From Anthopleura xanthogrammica (Eukaryota > Cnidaria > Anthozoa > Actiniaria > Actiniidae), in the NCBI GenBank assembly GCA_964019055.1, contig OZ025213.1, forward strand, positions 13,499,702 through 13,563,701: DNA of 64,000 nucleotides, read 5' to 3'. Within the stretch, counting starts at the first letter, position 1, and each line of letters opens with the position of its first letter. A program made the translations under genes and the position numbers. Below, piece by piece: positions 50,301 to 63,119 of the stretch. Below the pieces are notes generated by a model. It searched no databases. It was given only the letters and a program-made list of their open reading frames with translations, and was not told where the DNA came from.

Positions 50301-53300
50301 ATATTATATTTTGTTTTTCATACTGAGCTAAGTCTTTAAAAACGCTGTTTGTTTTCAAATCTATATCAGAGTACACTACTATTGGCTTCATTATTTGCCA
50401 TAACTAACGCAGTTGATATTATTTTTTCTTTGTGAAATTGAAGATGTTCAAACAAGAATAAAATCCAGTATTTTTATTGATTATTTTGCGTTACTTTACT
50501 TAAAAGCGTCAAAACTCTCGCTTTTTTAAGTAAAGATGAACATTTGACAGCTTTATGGTTGAACAGAAACTTCTTTTAACTTATCTTAATGTAAAAGTCT
50601 CAACTCTTTTTCTTAAATTTCCGGCCATTAACTTGAATATTCACAGTACTTAACGCATAAAAGCGGCGAGGATCTCTAAGGTTGTTGTGTAAAGTTAAGA
50701 TGTCCAAAAATGTAAATGTACTGAGTGTGATTGACAGGTTGTTAGGTTAAAGATTTTAATTAAAGTTTTGAGTCAGCCACTTTTGCCTCAAAAACCACTT
50801 ACGAGTGATAGCTTTAACAAAGTCATTCGAATTCTATCTATTGCATATTTGAGACCAGACGGCGTTTTAGAAAAAGATATTTAGCAACGCAATAAATCTC
50901 CTTCCTTAATTCATAACTGTCGTTTGATGGCTGGCTTGCCTTAATACGCGATTCCTCCTCTTGGGAGATCGGTAAATTTTCTAAACGTTACATCCGGGAT
51001 AGGTTGCAAAGCGAAATTAAGGATGTGATCACAGCTTGAGCAATTGCTAGACCTCGAAGAAAACTACATTAGAGTTAGATACATGTGGGGTATCAGTCTC
51101 TTAGTAAGTCAGAGGACTTAAATTATAAATAAATCCCGATATATTCTCCTTTTCTGAGCGATGGTCGTATTTCACCTGTTTGGAGAGTGGACACCATCGT
51201 AGACCTACTTCCGCCTCGATAAGTGACAACAACTGCACAAACAGAGAAATGCATCCTTTAGTTCTCGGCCGTATCCTCAGTCATTAAGAAGCTTCTTAAA
51301 TCTTACGGACACAGCTTAGAATTAAGAACTTTTAGTTGGTCGAAAACATAACAGCCTACTTGCCCTATGTAAATATTTAGCGTTGTTCAAACTTGATCAA
51401 GACTTGCAGACATAGTAGTCGTGTTGTTCGTTGTGATTTTGAGTTGCTAAGCCGACGCTTTCTTTTCTTTCTCACAGGTCATGGCCGCTTTCAAGCGATG
51501 GCAAGCGAGATACAAACGCTACAAGCTTCAAATCCCTCCTCAGATGCGAAATAGAATTATTCTACATTACGGTCTTTTTAAAATCACCTGGGATTGGATG
51601 ATTATGATGCTGGTGTTCTACACTGCAGTCGAAGTGCCGTTTGTGTCTAGCTTCGTCATGACACAAGTAGACAGAAACAAGTTGAAACGTAAGTAAATCT
51701 CTACAAACTCACTATACTTGACTTAAAAATACCATTTTGGTCAAAAGAAAAGCATTGAGGGTATGTTTTTTCTTCCCACTGGGGAAAGAAACGTCCAATG
51801 TCAGTACTAGTATGTTTAAATATACTCCGCAGATGAACTTTTTTTTCTGTTAGACAAAGATTCATCAGTTGAATAAACTAAAGCACAATAGGTAAAGTTT
51901 ATTTTATTTTTCTACGAAAAGTATAACAGTTGCTATAAAGTTTCTTAGCGAATTGAGTTTTCCTATTTCTCCTTTTTGTCTTTCGTTAATTCTCTAATCC
52001 TTCCCTTTCCTATTCTCTCCTTCTCCTTCTCCTTCTCCTTCTCCTTCTCCTTCTCCTTCGATCTCCATCTCCATCGAGTACAGGAAGTCTTCCAAGACAC
52101 CGTTACCAAATTACATTAAACTTTTATCTTCACTTGCAAATCGCCTGAGTTAATTGAGTGGGAGTTGTTTGTTCTAGTTTTAATTGCTGTGATCGTGCAA
52201 GCCTGGTCGGCTCGTATTTTCGGTATGTTTTTCGTTCAAGATTTCTCGTGGGTTTTTTTTCCTTCTTTTCCCGACATCACCGCGTGATGATTAATTGATT
52301 TTCCTAGTTTATTTAGTTTATTCAGTTATTATTCCAGGTTTTTTTTCATTTCCTATAATGATAGAATCTTACGTGGAGAAATATTAAATGAAAACTATTT
52401 AAAAAAGGGAACATTAATAAATTAAAATGAAAAAAAAATTAATAATAAAAAGCCAGATGTTCAAATATCACACGAAAAAAAACCTCATGTCTTACTCCTC
52501 ATGCACTTGACAACGCTCTTAACCGTCTATGATATATATTGCCCACCAGCTAGCTACTACCTGCTATTGTTCACAAGCGCCAAAAAGCAAATACATATTA
52601 GAATAATATATTTAATGATAAAAATCTGTCTGAAGATTTTGGAAGATGAAAAATTCCTTATCGATCTGATACTCATGCAAAAGTGGTTACGATTAACTCC
52701 TGAAAAAAGCCGTTTATTTTTAGGATTAGGTGAGTACTATGTCTAACAGATCAAGATTTGAGATATCTGAGGTCCGGTAAAGCAGAAGATTAATCGATTT
52801 TAATAAGGTAGTAAATGGCGAAACAAGAGCGCTCGAGGTTTTTAATGGATAATTATCTGGGAGAGTCATTAAAAACGAGCTTGCATGTGTTTGACCACAC
52901 GGTTTTATCGCCTTTTGTTTTTTCGTTTCTTTTCCTCCGGATAACAGAATTTTGAATGTTTTAGGCAAAGCCGAGTACATTAGGCGTCGCTATTGTCGCT
53001 AACAACTACCAAGTTAGATAAATATGTTTTTTTTGGGTACGATAAGATACTTAAATGATCCAACTTTGCTAGGGATCGAAAATTAAGATCAAAAATACAT
53101 ATTCTTTGGTGTATTAGGGTACTCAAGCGAATGTAAATTAGCGATATTGTTTGAGAAAACGGAAACATATGGCTTTTTTGTTTTTACGGTACGTTATCGA
53201 GCCATCCCTGCGCTTAATTCAGGTCTCAAATTATTTTTTAAGGCTAGTGACAAGCCGATAAAAGACAATCAAGTCTCTCTGTCGAGTAATCGCGTCTAGG

Positions 53301-56240
53301 TTCTCTGGTTTTCATTCTAAGTGAATAATATCAATCGTCATGACAACTCGGTCAAAACACTTTCATCTCTACATAAATACAAATGACATCTTGCCAAGCT
53401 TTTGTGCGAACTATCTTTAGCGAGAAAATCTCCAGCAAATTCTCTTTGTTAATCTGAGTCTGTTTTTTTTAGTGTCCATTCTATTAATGACATCTTCAAT
53501 GTCAAAAAGTGTAAATAACCCCAGGTCTATTTGACACCACTATAGTTGTTAAGATCATATCCGCTTCAACTCCTTTAGGTGACCAATTCATTAATCACCT
53601 CCAGCTGATCTGAGAATGAAAGCTAAAATTTTAGCTAATCAGAAATGTCGAGAAAATTTGCAAAACTGAGGTGTCATCCTTAGTAGTCCAGCGACTCGGG
53701 AAACGGTTATTTCTTTGTTTTATTTTCCCACTCAATAATCGACGAATTCATAGAAAATGCATAGAAAATATCAAAAACCTTCTCTGTAATTCTAGAATTT
53801 TCTCAGCCATATGAACTTTCATAAGTCGATTTTTTTTGGCAGGCTTCATGGCACCACAGTTTTGCAGTGACATCACTCTACGTCACTATTACAGAACAGC
53901 TGGCCCAGTGCTTGTGTTTTAGGACTCAGTAAATCATTATATTTTTTCACACTTTCATTCTGTAACGACCTTTCTGAAACATTGCCTCAAAATAGCTGTT
54001 TGTTTGTGTTCGTCAACCTACTCTTCCAAAATACTCTTTCAAACGTGATAAGTGTGTGGATGTGGAAACAAACTTCAGGATATTTTATATTTTATACAAT
54101 ACATATATTGAAATCTAGAGTCTTTCCTTACTTTCCTTGAATTCTTAATGATGTCTATTAGGAAATGGAGTTTTGAAAAACAAAAAAATATTTGTCAAGC
54201 TTTTCGTTTCCCCGACAGGACGAGCAGTTTTTTTCACAGTGATATACATTTACTAAGATGAACCTGTTCAATACGGGCCCTTTCTTTGCTTTTCTGGGTG
54301 TTCCAACTATAGAGGTTCGACCGACAAAAGCAGATTGTCCATGTACATCGACTTTAAATAATTTCCTGTAGCAGACGTTTTTATCTTGAACTTAAACTTC
54401 CCAAGATAATCAGCTTTGTTTGTTGAGCTTTTCTTCTATAATAACCTGTGTAAATAACGAGAGCACAAAAATCCCAGTTAAGTGTTTCAAACACGCACAG
54501 AACACTCAATTTGAATCCTCTTACTGGGTAAGGGAAGGGGGGACAAGTGCGTGTGCAGGAGACTTACCATGAGGGGGGGGGGGGGCACTTCCCAGTAGCC
54601 TCAACAAATCATCACTCATTCCCTTCTCCAAAATCGCAATCTTCTTAATGGAAAGGGGCAAGGGCGTTGGTCACTCCACGCTATCTTCTGCAAATCATCC
54701 CTCCACCCCCCCGCCCCCCCCCCCCCCCCCCAATTGCACTCTACATGAAATTGCCGATAGGAGGCTCCCTTAAGAAAGTCCTGGAGAAGGATTTTTATGC
54801 TAGAACATTCGAGTGAATAATGTCTTTTTTCTGTTATTGCGCCAGGTCCTCATATCAAAGGACACACCTTTGAACGTATGAAATATCTCTATCCATCTGC
54901 GTACCCTCTACTTATCACGGACCTGTGTGTGGATGTGATCTTCATGATCGATATTCTATTCAACTTTCGTACCACGTACGTGGAGGAAGGAGAGGCACTG
55001 GTAACGAATCCATTCAAGATCGCCATCCATTATTTCAAGTCTTACTTTGTGATGGACCTCGTCGCTGCTGTTCCCTGGGAGCTTCTGATTAATGCTGATG
55101 ATGAAGGGGTAAATAAATGTCAGCAAATGTTACATTCTTGGTTCGAATTTCTTGGGGGAGGGGAGGGGTAGGGACCGTGTGCACCTCGTTGGAAAAGTCA
55201 TCTTAGTAGAAGTGCCAAGGGGTTCAACAGCAACAGCAACAACTTTATATGTACTTTAATATACGAATACGATGTTATGTGAAGAATTTGTATGTGAAAT
55301 ACGTACTGTACTCCGCAGTTTAATAGCAATCTAAGTTAGGTTTCCCACAGAATAAAGCAGTGAAAATATAATAGTTTCTGGCAGTCCAAGGCATGCCTAT
55401 TTGCCTTCAACTAAATTCACATTACATTCAATCGTAATAAAACTAATTTTCATCTTGTATTTATTTATTTATTTCTAGAATACCACACTTTTCAGTCTCC
55501 TAAAAACAGCGCGACTTCTTCGGTTATTCCGAGCCGCGCGGAAACTGGATCGAAACTACGAGTACATGACGTCACTACTGTTTCTAATGCTCATGTTTTT
55601 CATGCTCGTCGCTCATTGGATGGCCTGTGCCTGGTACGCCATTGGGTTTTCTGAAGTCGAAAGTCATTCCACCTCATGGCTGTATAAGCTAGCAGACGAG
55701 AGTGGCAAGGCATTCAACTTCTCAGGCGACCCTATGCTTGGTCCCCCATTGAGCGCGCGTTATCTGACGTCATTATACTACGTCATGACCTTGTGTACGA
55801 CCGTTGGGTTCGGGAATGTTTCTGCCAACACCAATGCTGAAAGGATATTCACTATTTGTGGGATGTTACTCGGAGGTAAGGATTTATATAAAGGTTTATA
55901 GTCTATTTATATTCGGAAAAAGCGCACGGGCTGTTAATGCGCAACAATACGAGTAACGAAATCTTGCAACTTGTCGCGCAACATTGCAGAGCAAATAATG
56001 CTCGTATCACCACCCCGTGCAACAACAAAATTTTGTTGCACAAGCTTGTTGCAGAAGTAGAAGCGCTTTCTACTTTCTGCAACAATGGAAAAAATGGAAA
56101 TTTGCGCGAGGTGGTAATACGAGCAACATTCGCTTTGCAACTTGCAACGCAACAATGTTGCGCGACAAGTTGCAGGATTTCGTTGCTCGTATTGTTGCGC
56201 ATTAACAGCCCTTGCGCTTTTCACGCAAACGTCATATGAT

Positions 56241-56291
<51 letters not shown>

Positions 56292-58971
56292 CGATGCAAG
56301 GCACTGACAACTGTAATCATTACTATTTTGATGTTTTATCATCTTTTATGTTTTGTATATCTTAATTAAATTTAATTCCATTGATTTATTTTTTAGCCGT
56401 TATGTATGCTGCAATCTTTGGAAATGTGACCGCAATAATTCATGGTCAATATTCAAGCAATTTTCGCTACAGAAAAGAATCAATGGCCATCAATGAATTT
56501 ATTCATTTTTTCAAGGTCAAAAATCCACTCGCCAGACGCCTAAGAGAGTACTCGAGACATACATGGTCACAGACTAAGGGTACTGATATGAACAAGGTAG
56601 CCATATAACCATCCATCCATCCATCCATCCATCCATCCATCCATCCATCCATCCATCCATCCATCCATCCATCCATCCATCCATCCATCCATCCATCCAT
56701 CCATCCATCCATCCATCCATCCATCCATCCATCCATCCATCCATCCATCCATCCATCCATCCAACCATCCATCCATCCATCCAACCATCCAACCATCCAT
56801 CCATCCATCCATCCATCCATCCATCCATCCATCCATCCATCCATCCATCCATCCATCCATCCATCCATCCATCCATCCATCCATCCATCCATCCATCCAT
56901 CCATCCATCCATCCATCCATCCATCCGTCACATCCATCTATGCTTACTACTTATTATCTCTAAGTAATTTTTTTGATTGGTTTTCTTTTTCTGGTCTATA
57001 TCTATATTTCTGCTAATTCTTTAAAGGTTCTCAAAAAGTTCCCCGATGGCCTTCAATACGAGATTCATCTGCACATGCACCTGACAGTCCTATCGGAGTC
57101 CTTCCTGTTTCTAAACGCTGAAAGTAGCAGCCTTAGAAGTATATCGATGCGCATGCGTAGAAATCACCATCTTCCTGGTCATTTTATTCTATATGAGGGA
57201 GATGAGGTAAACACTCTACACCTCATTAAGAAAGGCAAGATTGAGATTCTTGCTGGTGGAATCCCCAAAGGAAAATTGGGTAAGGAGAACGAATAATTCA
57301 TTAATTTATGTTGCGCAAATATCAACATCAAGTTTTCAAATGCGCAAACGAAATAAATGCGCGAAAACATTGAAAAAATTCTAATTTTTATGTGTAATGT
57401 GCTAACCGTTTTATGAATAGGTTTTGTCACTTTGCTTTGTTGGATTATGTAACAGAGGTTGTTGAAAGGACATGTGGAACTAGTCAAAGCGCGCGACAAT
57501 ACTGCTCATCTTAGTGGCTCTTTCGCGGTCACAGACACGGTCACGGTACGGCATGGCACGTTTGTACCGTGCGTTTTCCACAACTACGAAAACTGCTCTA
57601 TCGACACACAAAAAATCACCCTCTTTTAATACTCCGAAAAAAGAATAATGTCTGAAACTTTAATACATTTAAAACTTAGAGCAGATTTAGTTTAGTGTGA
57701 AAAGTTACGGCACGCAGTACGGTTACTGCCCAGCGCGAACACGGCACGGAATTTTGAATGTTTTCATACACGGCACGGTACTGACACGGTCACGACAAGG
57801 TGCGACGTAAGCTTTTTATAGTCATACGAAAACTGCTCTATCATACGGTGTTTTTCTTTTTCATTTCATTGTTGTCATTTAATAGAAGAGAAAGAACTAG
57901 CAATAGAAAACCTCATGAGACATATTTGTTGACTGTCGCTTAATGAATACATCATTTGTTGCAGTTGAAGGAGATGCCTTTGGGATCAGTCTCAGACAGA
58001 CAGATGTTCGAGCCAAAGCTGTTATCAGTCTACGCGCTTCTGCTTGCGTAGATTGTCATGTGATCAAGATCAAAGAATTAAATGACGTATTAGAATCGTA
58101 TCCTCATATACGTCAGCGCCTGCTTGGTTTGATGGATGCCGCTGTCCAGTGGCCTAGAGATGAGGTACTTGACATTCACTGCATTAGTGTAATGATTACT
58201 AAATTTGAGTATGTAGGCACGCGCGTCTTAGAGCGAAGTTTCCCGCCAAATCATTCCCGCCATTTCATTTCTACAGGAACTCCATTACTAGAATCCATTA
58301 AGGGAATCAAGGGGGTGTAGGAGTAGTACACTCGCTCGATTCTTGAACATTGTGCTGATATACTCTTCTAATGTTTTAATTTCATGTATAAATATCTTCA
58401 TTATCAACAGAAGGTCCCCAATAATGGTGACATAGCTCACATCCTACAAGACGAGAAACCCAACAGAAGACGCGTTGATTCAGATGCAAGACACTTTGTG
58501 AGCCAAACCTTCAGACTCCGCCCAATCTTTGGATGCAAAAAGGGTTCTGATGATGGATGTCTTGAAGATGATCCCCTCGCTCCAAATCTACGCAGAGAGC
58601 CCAGGATGGATCACTTTAAGACGTCGCACCTCCCTGCCTTCGTGAATATCACAGACGTTAGCGTCTTACAACCTTCGTTGATAAGGGATGATGAAAATGA
58701 CGAACAACCCGAGCAGCATTCGAACGGACAGGTTGACAATGATGAACCAGTTCTTTCGGATCTTTCTTGTACAGATTGTGAGGGAGAAGCTCATATGCTT
58801 GACCATGGAGTATCAGATAAGGTTCGGCAAATGTCAAACGATATCAAAAGACTAGAGAATAAAGTTGATACTTTGTTAAACATTCTTGCAAAGCAAGGAG
58901 GTCTTGAGAGTATACCAGACAGTGGAGGCTTAAGTAAGACCCTGAGCTCGAGTACAACTACTACAGTATAG
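47387..58971 (+). CDS. KCNH-family (Erg/Eag-type) voltage-gated potassium channel
   Basis: Eight exons: 47387-47443 (first exon, inferred), 51478-51688, 54846-55108, 55479-55875, 56397-56596, 57027-57279, 57965-58164 and 58411-58971 (TAG); 713 residues, all phases consistent. S1 (about 57-77) follows [15 protein letters not shown]2 (110-130) ends in NFRTTYV, a KCNH hallmark. S3 lies at about 159-172. S4 is [19 protein letters not shown]. The pore (285-290) reads TVGFGN, then [14 protein letters not shown] and S6. AIFGNVTAI, the C-linker and a cyclic-nucleotide-binding homology domain ([27 protein letters not shown]) follow. A coiled coil at about 661-687 fits KCNH tetramer assembly. The turret ([13 protein letters not shown]) resembles Erg more than Elk. 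Such channels repolarise excitable cells at the plasma membrane. No PAS (eag) domain was found; my first exon gives only 19 residues ahead of exon 2, so the N-terminus is the least certain part. Confidence 0.9.
47444..51477 (+). other. Intron 1 of the K+ channel gene
   Basis: 4 kb of AT-rich sequence. A second candidate first exon, ATG 50178 to about 50192 (MAANM, donor GTACGT), is in phase with exon 2. Short ATG frames near 48268 and 48535 end at donors in the wrong phase. No repeat family was recognised. Confidence 0.35.
51689..54845 (+). other. Intron 2 of the K+ channel gene
   Basis: 3.2 kb without supported exons. It includes a (TTCTCC)n hexamer at 52018-52058, a G run at 54574-54585 and C runs at 54705-54731. 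Confidence 0.6.
52018..52058 (+). repeat. (TTCTCC)n hexanucleotide repeat
   Basis: About seven CTTCTC units in K+ channel intron 2. Confidence 0.9.
55916..56222. mobile_element. Complete MITE of the CGCGCAACAAGTTGCA family
   Basis: Long terminal inverted repeats: GGGCTGTTAATGCGCAACAA near 55928 and TTGTTGCGCATTAACAGCCC near 56190, both flanked by AAAAGCGCA / TGCGCTTTT. Inner GTTGCAGAAGTAGAAGC matches the receptor-intron copies. It lies in K+ channel intron 4 and has no coding capacity. Confidence 0.8.
56241..56290 (+). repeat. (TAA)n microsatellite
   Basis: About 16 TAA units shortly after the MITE, in K+ channel intron 4. Confidence 0.97.
56608..56926 (+). repeat. (CATC)n microsatellite at a 5' splice site
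   Basis: About 80 CATC units with a small cluster of CAAC variants near 56762-56792. It begins 12 bases after the end of K+ channel exon 5 (56596) and fills most of the following 430-base intron. The Met-Asp-Gly-Trp ORFs on the minus strand are artefacts. Confidence 0.97.
57525..57845. repeat. Dispersed CACGGTACGG-rich repeat
   Basis: CGGTCACGGTACGG-type words occur at both ends, and TACGAAAACTGCTCTATC is repeated at 57586-57603 and 57824-57841. The TACGAAAAC word also occurs in the repeats at 22080 and 60050. It is in K+ channel intron 6. Confidence 0.55.
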
Positions 58972-60049
58972 GCTAGAGAATGACTTTTGAATCCTGACCT
59001 GAAGATGGCACTAGTCGAGAGAGAAATAATAAGCGAGGACAGAGATTATGAAGTATACTATCTTGAAAGACGAAAACAAGCAGCGAAAAATATTTCTCGA
59101 TCGAAAGAATGCTCCAAGCAAATGCTCCTCACTTTCGACTCCACAATCTTATGCATCACGTCACAGAGTCTTTATTATCCTTTAAAATTTTGAAAGCGAA
59201 CTACACTATGCTACCTTACTATGCTACCTTGCCGCATGACTGCTATATGACCGCTACAAATTCTTGAATCGGCTCTCCTCAAGGTATCTGCCCCGGCAAA
59301 CGTTCAGCTCTGCCAAAATCTTTGTCTACAAATACCTGGGCCTTGTTACATGTTCTGTGGAAGAATGTGAGAAAGGGTCCAGTGTCCGGGGTCCATGGTG
59401 CGCACAGCCGGGGACTCTAAAATTACTCGTCACCATAGCAACAATAACCTTAATATCTTCTTAAATGAGAACGTCCAATGGAATTTTTCCCATGGTCATG
59501 TCATGCGATATGTACAAGAGGAACAGAAGATATTCGATGTGAAAAAAAAGGATTTTGAATCGAGAATTCACTAGTTAAAATATCGAATCCGGCTTTTTGC
59601 GGAAATTCTATTGCTGACCATATGAATCAAAGACTCAAGGCACGATAGTCGAACGATATCGATAAAAAAATGCATGATCCGTTAGTGAAATGAAAACTAT
59701 GCATGCGTTACATAAAATCCACTTACTTACAAATATATTTATGATTTATAAATCAAATTTTCACTTTCTAATTATTATAACTTGTTAAAAACTAAAATAT
59801 TCTTAAATTTGTAATTTTTATGTTGATATCTTTTTGGTATCCGACTCTAATTTTGAGATATCCTTTTTTTTTCCCCTAGATAAATGTATGCCTCTTTTAT
59901 TAGCAATCAGATTCTTGCACAAATACGTCCACATGATCGTTGCCATCCGCCATCTTGGATCGAGCATATACGCAAATTTTAAAGAAACTCAATCTATGAA
60001 ATTTGATAACATTTTTGCATAATTCATAATTCAAACTCTCACCAGAGTT

Positions 60050-60265
60050 TGAACAATTTTCATATGAGTGGGAAACGTACGATACTGACTTACAGCACGT
60101 ACACGGTACAAATTCCTTAACACTGAAATGGTTTCCCGTTGTCTTCCAGTAATCCATCCAATCCCAACACGGCTACGGTGAGATACGGTTACGGTGAGAT
60201 ACGGTACGGCTGCACGACTACGGATTTGCCGTATCGTTTCCCATTCATACGAAAACCGCACAAGC
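60050..60265 (-). repeat. Relative of the 90-bp receptor-intron repeat
   Basis: ATGAGTGGGAAACGTACG, ACTTACAGCACGTACACGGT and GAAATGG, in this order, are the complement of the unit at 22080-22500. An inverted end with CATACGAAAACCGC closes the element at 60245. Confidence 0.65.
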
Positions 60266-60295
60266 TATTTTGAGTTTATACGAGACGGAACTATG

Positions 60296-60572
60296 ATATA
60301 TATATATGTACGTATTTCAATAAAGTTGTCGCAACCGAAAGCAACAAGCAACAAGCCAAGACCACCTGCAAAAAAAAAGAGTTTTAATTAGCTGAAGATT
60401 CGGGACAGGCTTAAAGAATGGAAACAGTTGCAACCTACCATTACAAAACGACTAAAATAATCGCGTCTAAATGATGAGTAAGGAGTAAAATAGAGATATT
60501 TCTTTCTTGTGTTGTTGCTTGTTGCTTTCAGCTGCGACAACTTTTATTGAAATAAGTGCATATATATTTTCC
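60296..60572. mobile_element. MITE with about 55-bp terminal inverted repeats
   Basis: Left end 60298-60355 (TATTTCAATAAAGTTGTCGC, then GAAAGCAACAAGCAACAA) is the near-exact complement of 60513-60570 (TTGTTGCTTGTTGCTTTC, then GCGACAACTTTTATTGAAAT). TATATAT-rich sequence flanks both. There is no ORF. Confidence 0.8.
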
Positions 60573-61205
60573 AACATGGTGGCAAACGGCAAAGTAATTG
60601 ACAGTAGAAAAGCGACAATAATCCAACAATGGATACTTATTTATTAAAATTTATTCTAGATCTTGGGTTTTAAAAAATTCAAGCAATTTTAAGATATTCT
60701 CAAAATTATTATCAATTATCTATGAATACAACTTCAATCTAAAAGAGGTCTTTATTCTTAGATATTTCAAAATATGCACACATTTTGGCGCCACGTGATT
60801 AGCTATGGTCACGTGCATTTGGATTTGTAAATGAATGCTTTGTATTTGTGTGTTGATATTTAGTATTTATTCGCCATTATTGATTGATTTTGTATCATTT
60901 AATCAATATATGAAATATTGTTTGTATTCTCATACTGAATATCTAAAATTTTTGATAACGTTTGATACGATATGCTCTAAGAACAGCTAATAAAACAGAT
61001 TGTAAATACAGATCTCAAAAACGTAAAATATCACTGCACTCTCTATTCTATAGCCGGTGTGCTGATTCTATATTTTATATCAATTAGCGTAACTCTCTAC
61101 CAGTATATGATATTCCTTTGTAATATCGTGATTTACCTGTGTCTGTTCTTTTCTAGCTTTTATTTCTCATCCAATCTCATTCAGGTACATTATTATTTAC
61201 TATCT

Positions 61206-63119
61206 GCCCATCCAACTTCGATTGAATCCATCTCGTTTACATTCTTATTGCTATACCTCCATCCAATCCATCTCGTGTACATTCTTATTGCTATACCTCC
61301 ATCCAATCCATCTCGTGTACATTCTTATTCCTATGCGTCCATCCAATCCAACTTGTGTACATTCTTATTGCTATACCTTCATCCAATCCATCTCGTGTAC
61401 ATTCTTATTCCTATGCGTCCATCCAATCCATCTCATGTACATTCTTATTCCTCTATACCTCCATCCAATCCATCTCGTGTACATTCTTATTCCTATGCGT
61501 CCATCCAATCCAACTCGTGTACATTCTTATTCCTATACCTTCATCCCATACATCTCGTGTACATTCTTCAGTCTGATACATCCATCCAATCCATCTCATG
61601 TACATTCTTATTCCTATGCGTCCATCCAATCCATGTCATGTACATTCTTATTCTGATACATCCATCCAATCCATGTCATGTACATTCTTATTCTGATACG
61701 TCCATCCAATCCATCTCATGTACATTCTTATTCTGATACATCCATCCAATCCATCTCATGTATATTCTTATTCTGATGCATCCATCCAAACCATCTCGTG
61801 TACATTCACATTCTGGTACGCCCATCCAATCCATCTCGTGCAGATTCTTATTCTGATACAGCCATCCAATCCATCTCGTGTACATTCTTATTCTGATACA
61901 TCCATCCAATCCATGTCATGTACATTCTTATTCTGAACATCCATCCAATCCATCTCATGTACATTCTTATTCTGATACATCCATCCAATCCATCTCGTGT
62001 ACATTCTTATTCTGATACATCCATCCAATCCATCTCATGTACATTCTTATTCTGATACATCCATCCAATCCATCTCATGTACATTCTTATTCTGATACAT
62101 CCATCCAATCCATGTCATGTACATTCTTATTCTGATACATCCATCCAATCCATGTCATGTACATTCTTATTCCTATGCGTCCATCCAATCCATCTCATGT
62201 ACATTCTTATTCTGATACATCCATCCAATCCATCTCATGTACATTCTTATTCCTATGCGTCCATCCAATCCATGTCATGTACATTCTTATTCTGATACAT
62301 CCATCCAATCCATGTCATGTACATTCTTATTCTGATACGTCCATCCAATCCATCTCATGTACATTCTTATTCTGATACATCCATCCAATCCATCTCATGT
62401 ATATTCTTATTCTGATGCATCCATCCAAACCATCTCGTGTACATTCACATTCTGGTACGCCCATCCAATCCATCTCGTGCAGATTCTTATTCTGATACAG
62501 CCATCCAATCCATCTCGTGTACATTCTTATTCTGATACATCCATCCAATCCATGTCATGTACATTCTTATTCTGAACATCCATCCAATCCATCTCATGTA
62601 CATTCTTATTCTGATACATCCATCCAATCCATCTCGTGTACATTCTTATTCTGATACATCCATCCAATCCATGTCATGTACATTCTTATTCTGATACATC
62701 CATCCAATCCATCTCATGTACATTCTTATTCTGATACATCCATCCAATCCATGTCATGTACATTCTTATTCTGATACATCCATCCAATCCATGTCATGTA
62801 CATTCTTATTCCTATGCGTCCATCCAATCCATCTCATGTACATTCTTATTCTGATACATCCATCCAATCCATCTCGTGTACATTCTTATTGCTATACATC
62901 CATCCAATCCATCTCGTGTACATTCTTATTCTGATACATCCATCCAATCCATCTCGTGTACATTCTTATTGCTATACACCCATCCAATCCATCTCGTGTA
63001 CATTCTTGTTGCTATACATCCATCCAATCCATCTCGTGTACATTCTTATTCCTCTATACATCCATCTAATCCATCTCGTGTACATTCTTATTCCTCTATA
63101 CCTCCATCCAATCTCGTCA
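61206..63119 (+). repeat. 40-bp minisatellite, about 48 units, with a 639-bp higher-order duplication
   Basis: The unit is about 40 bp (CATCCATCCAATCCATCTC then RTGTACATTCTTATTCTGATA). Variants at the CTGATA/CCTATG/GCTATA position and CTCATG/CTCGTG/GTCATG alternate along the array. One unit is 39 bp (CTGAACATCC), and it occurs at 61931 and 62570. A block from about 61600 to 62240 repeats at about 62240 to 62880. As 40 is not a multiple of three and the unit lacks stops in all three plus frames, long Ser/His/Ile ORFs appear in every frame; these are not genes. Confidence 0.95.

Larger units (their letters stand above)
58972..61040. other. Non-coding region downstream of the K+ channel
   Basis: Contains the channel 3' untranslated region and the two repeats listed at 60050 and 60296. 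No exon on either strand is supported. Confidence 0.4.

Noticed and set aside
55903..56369. Several 60-128 residue ORFs in K+ channel intron 4
   Set aside because: They read the palindromic MITE and the TAA microsatellite on both strands.
56503..56937. Met-Asp-Gly-Trp repeat ORFs on the minus strand
   Set aside because: They are the complement of the CATC microsatellite in a K+ channel intron.
61206..63119. CRISPR-like regularity
   Set aside because: Units are head-to-tail with no unique spacers, and the genome is eukaryotic.
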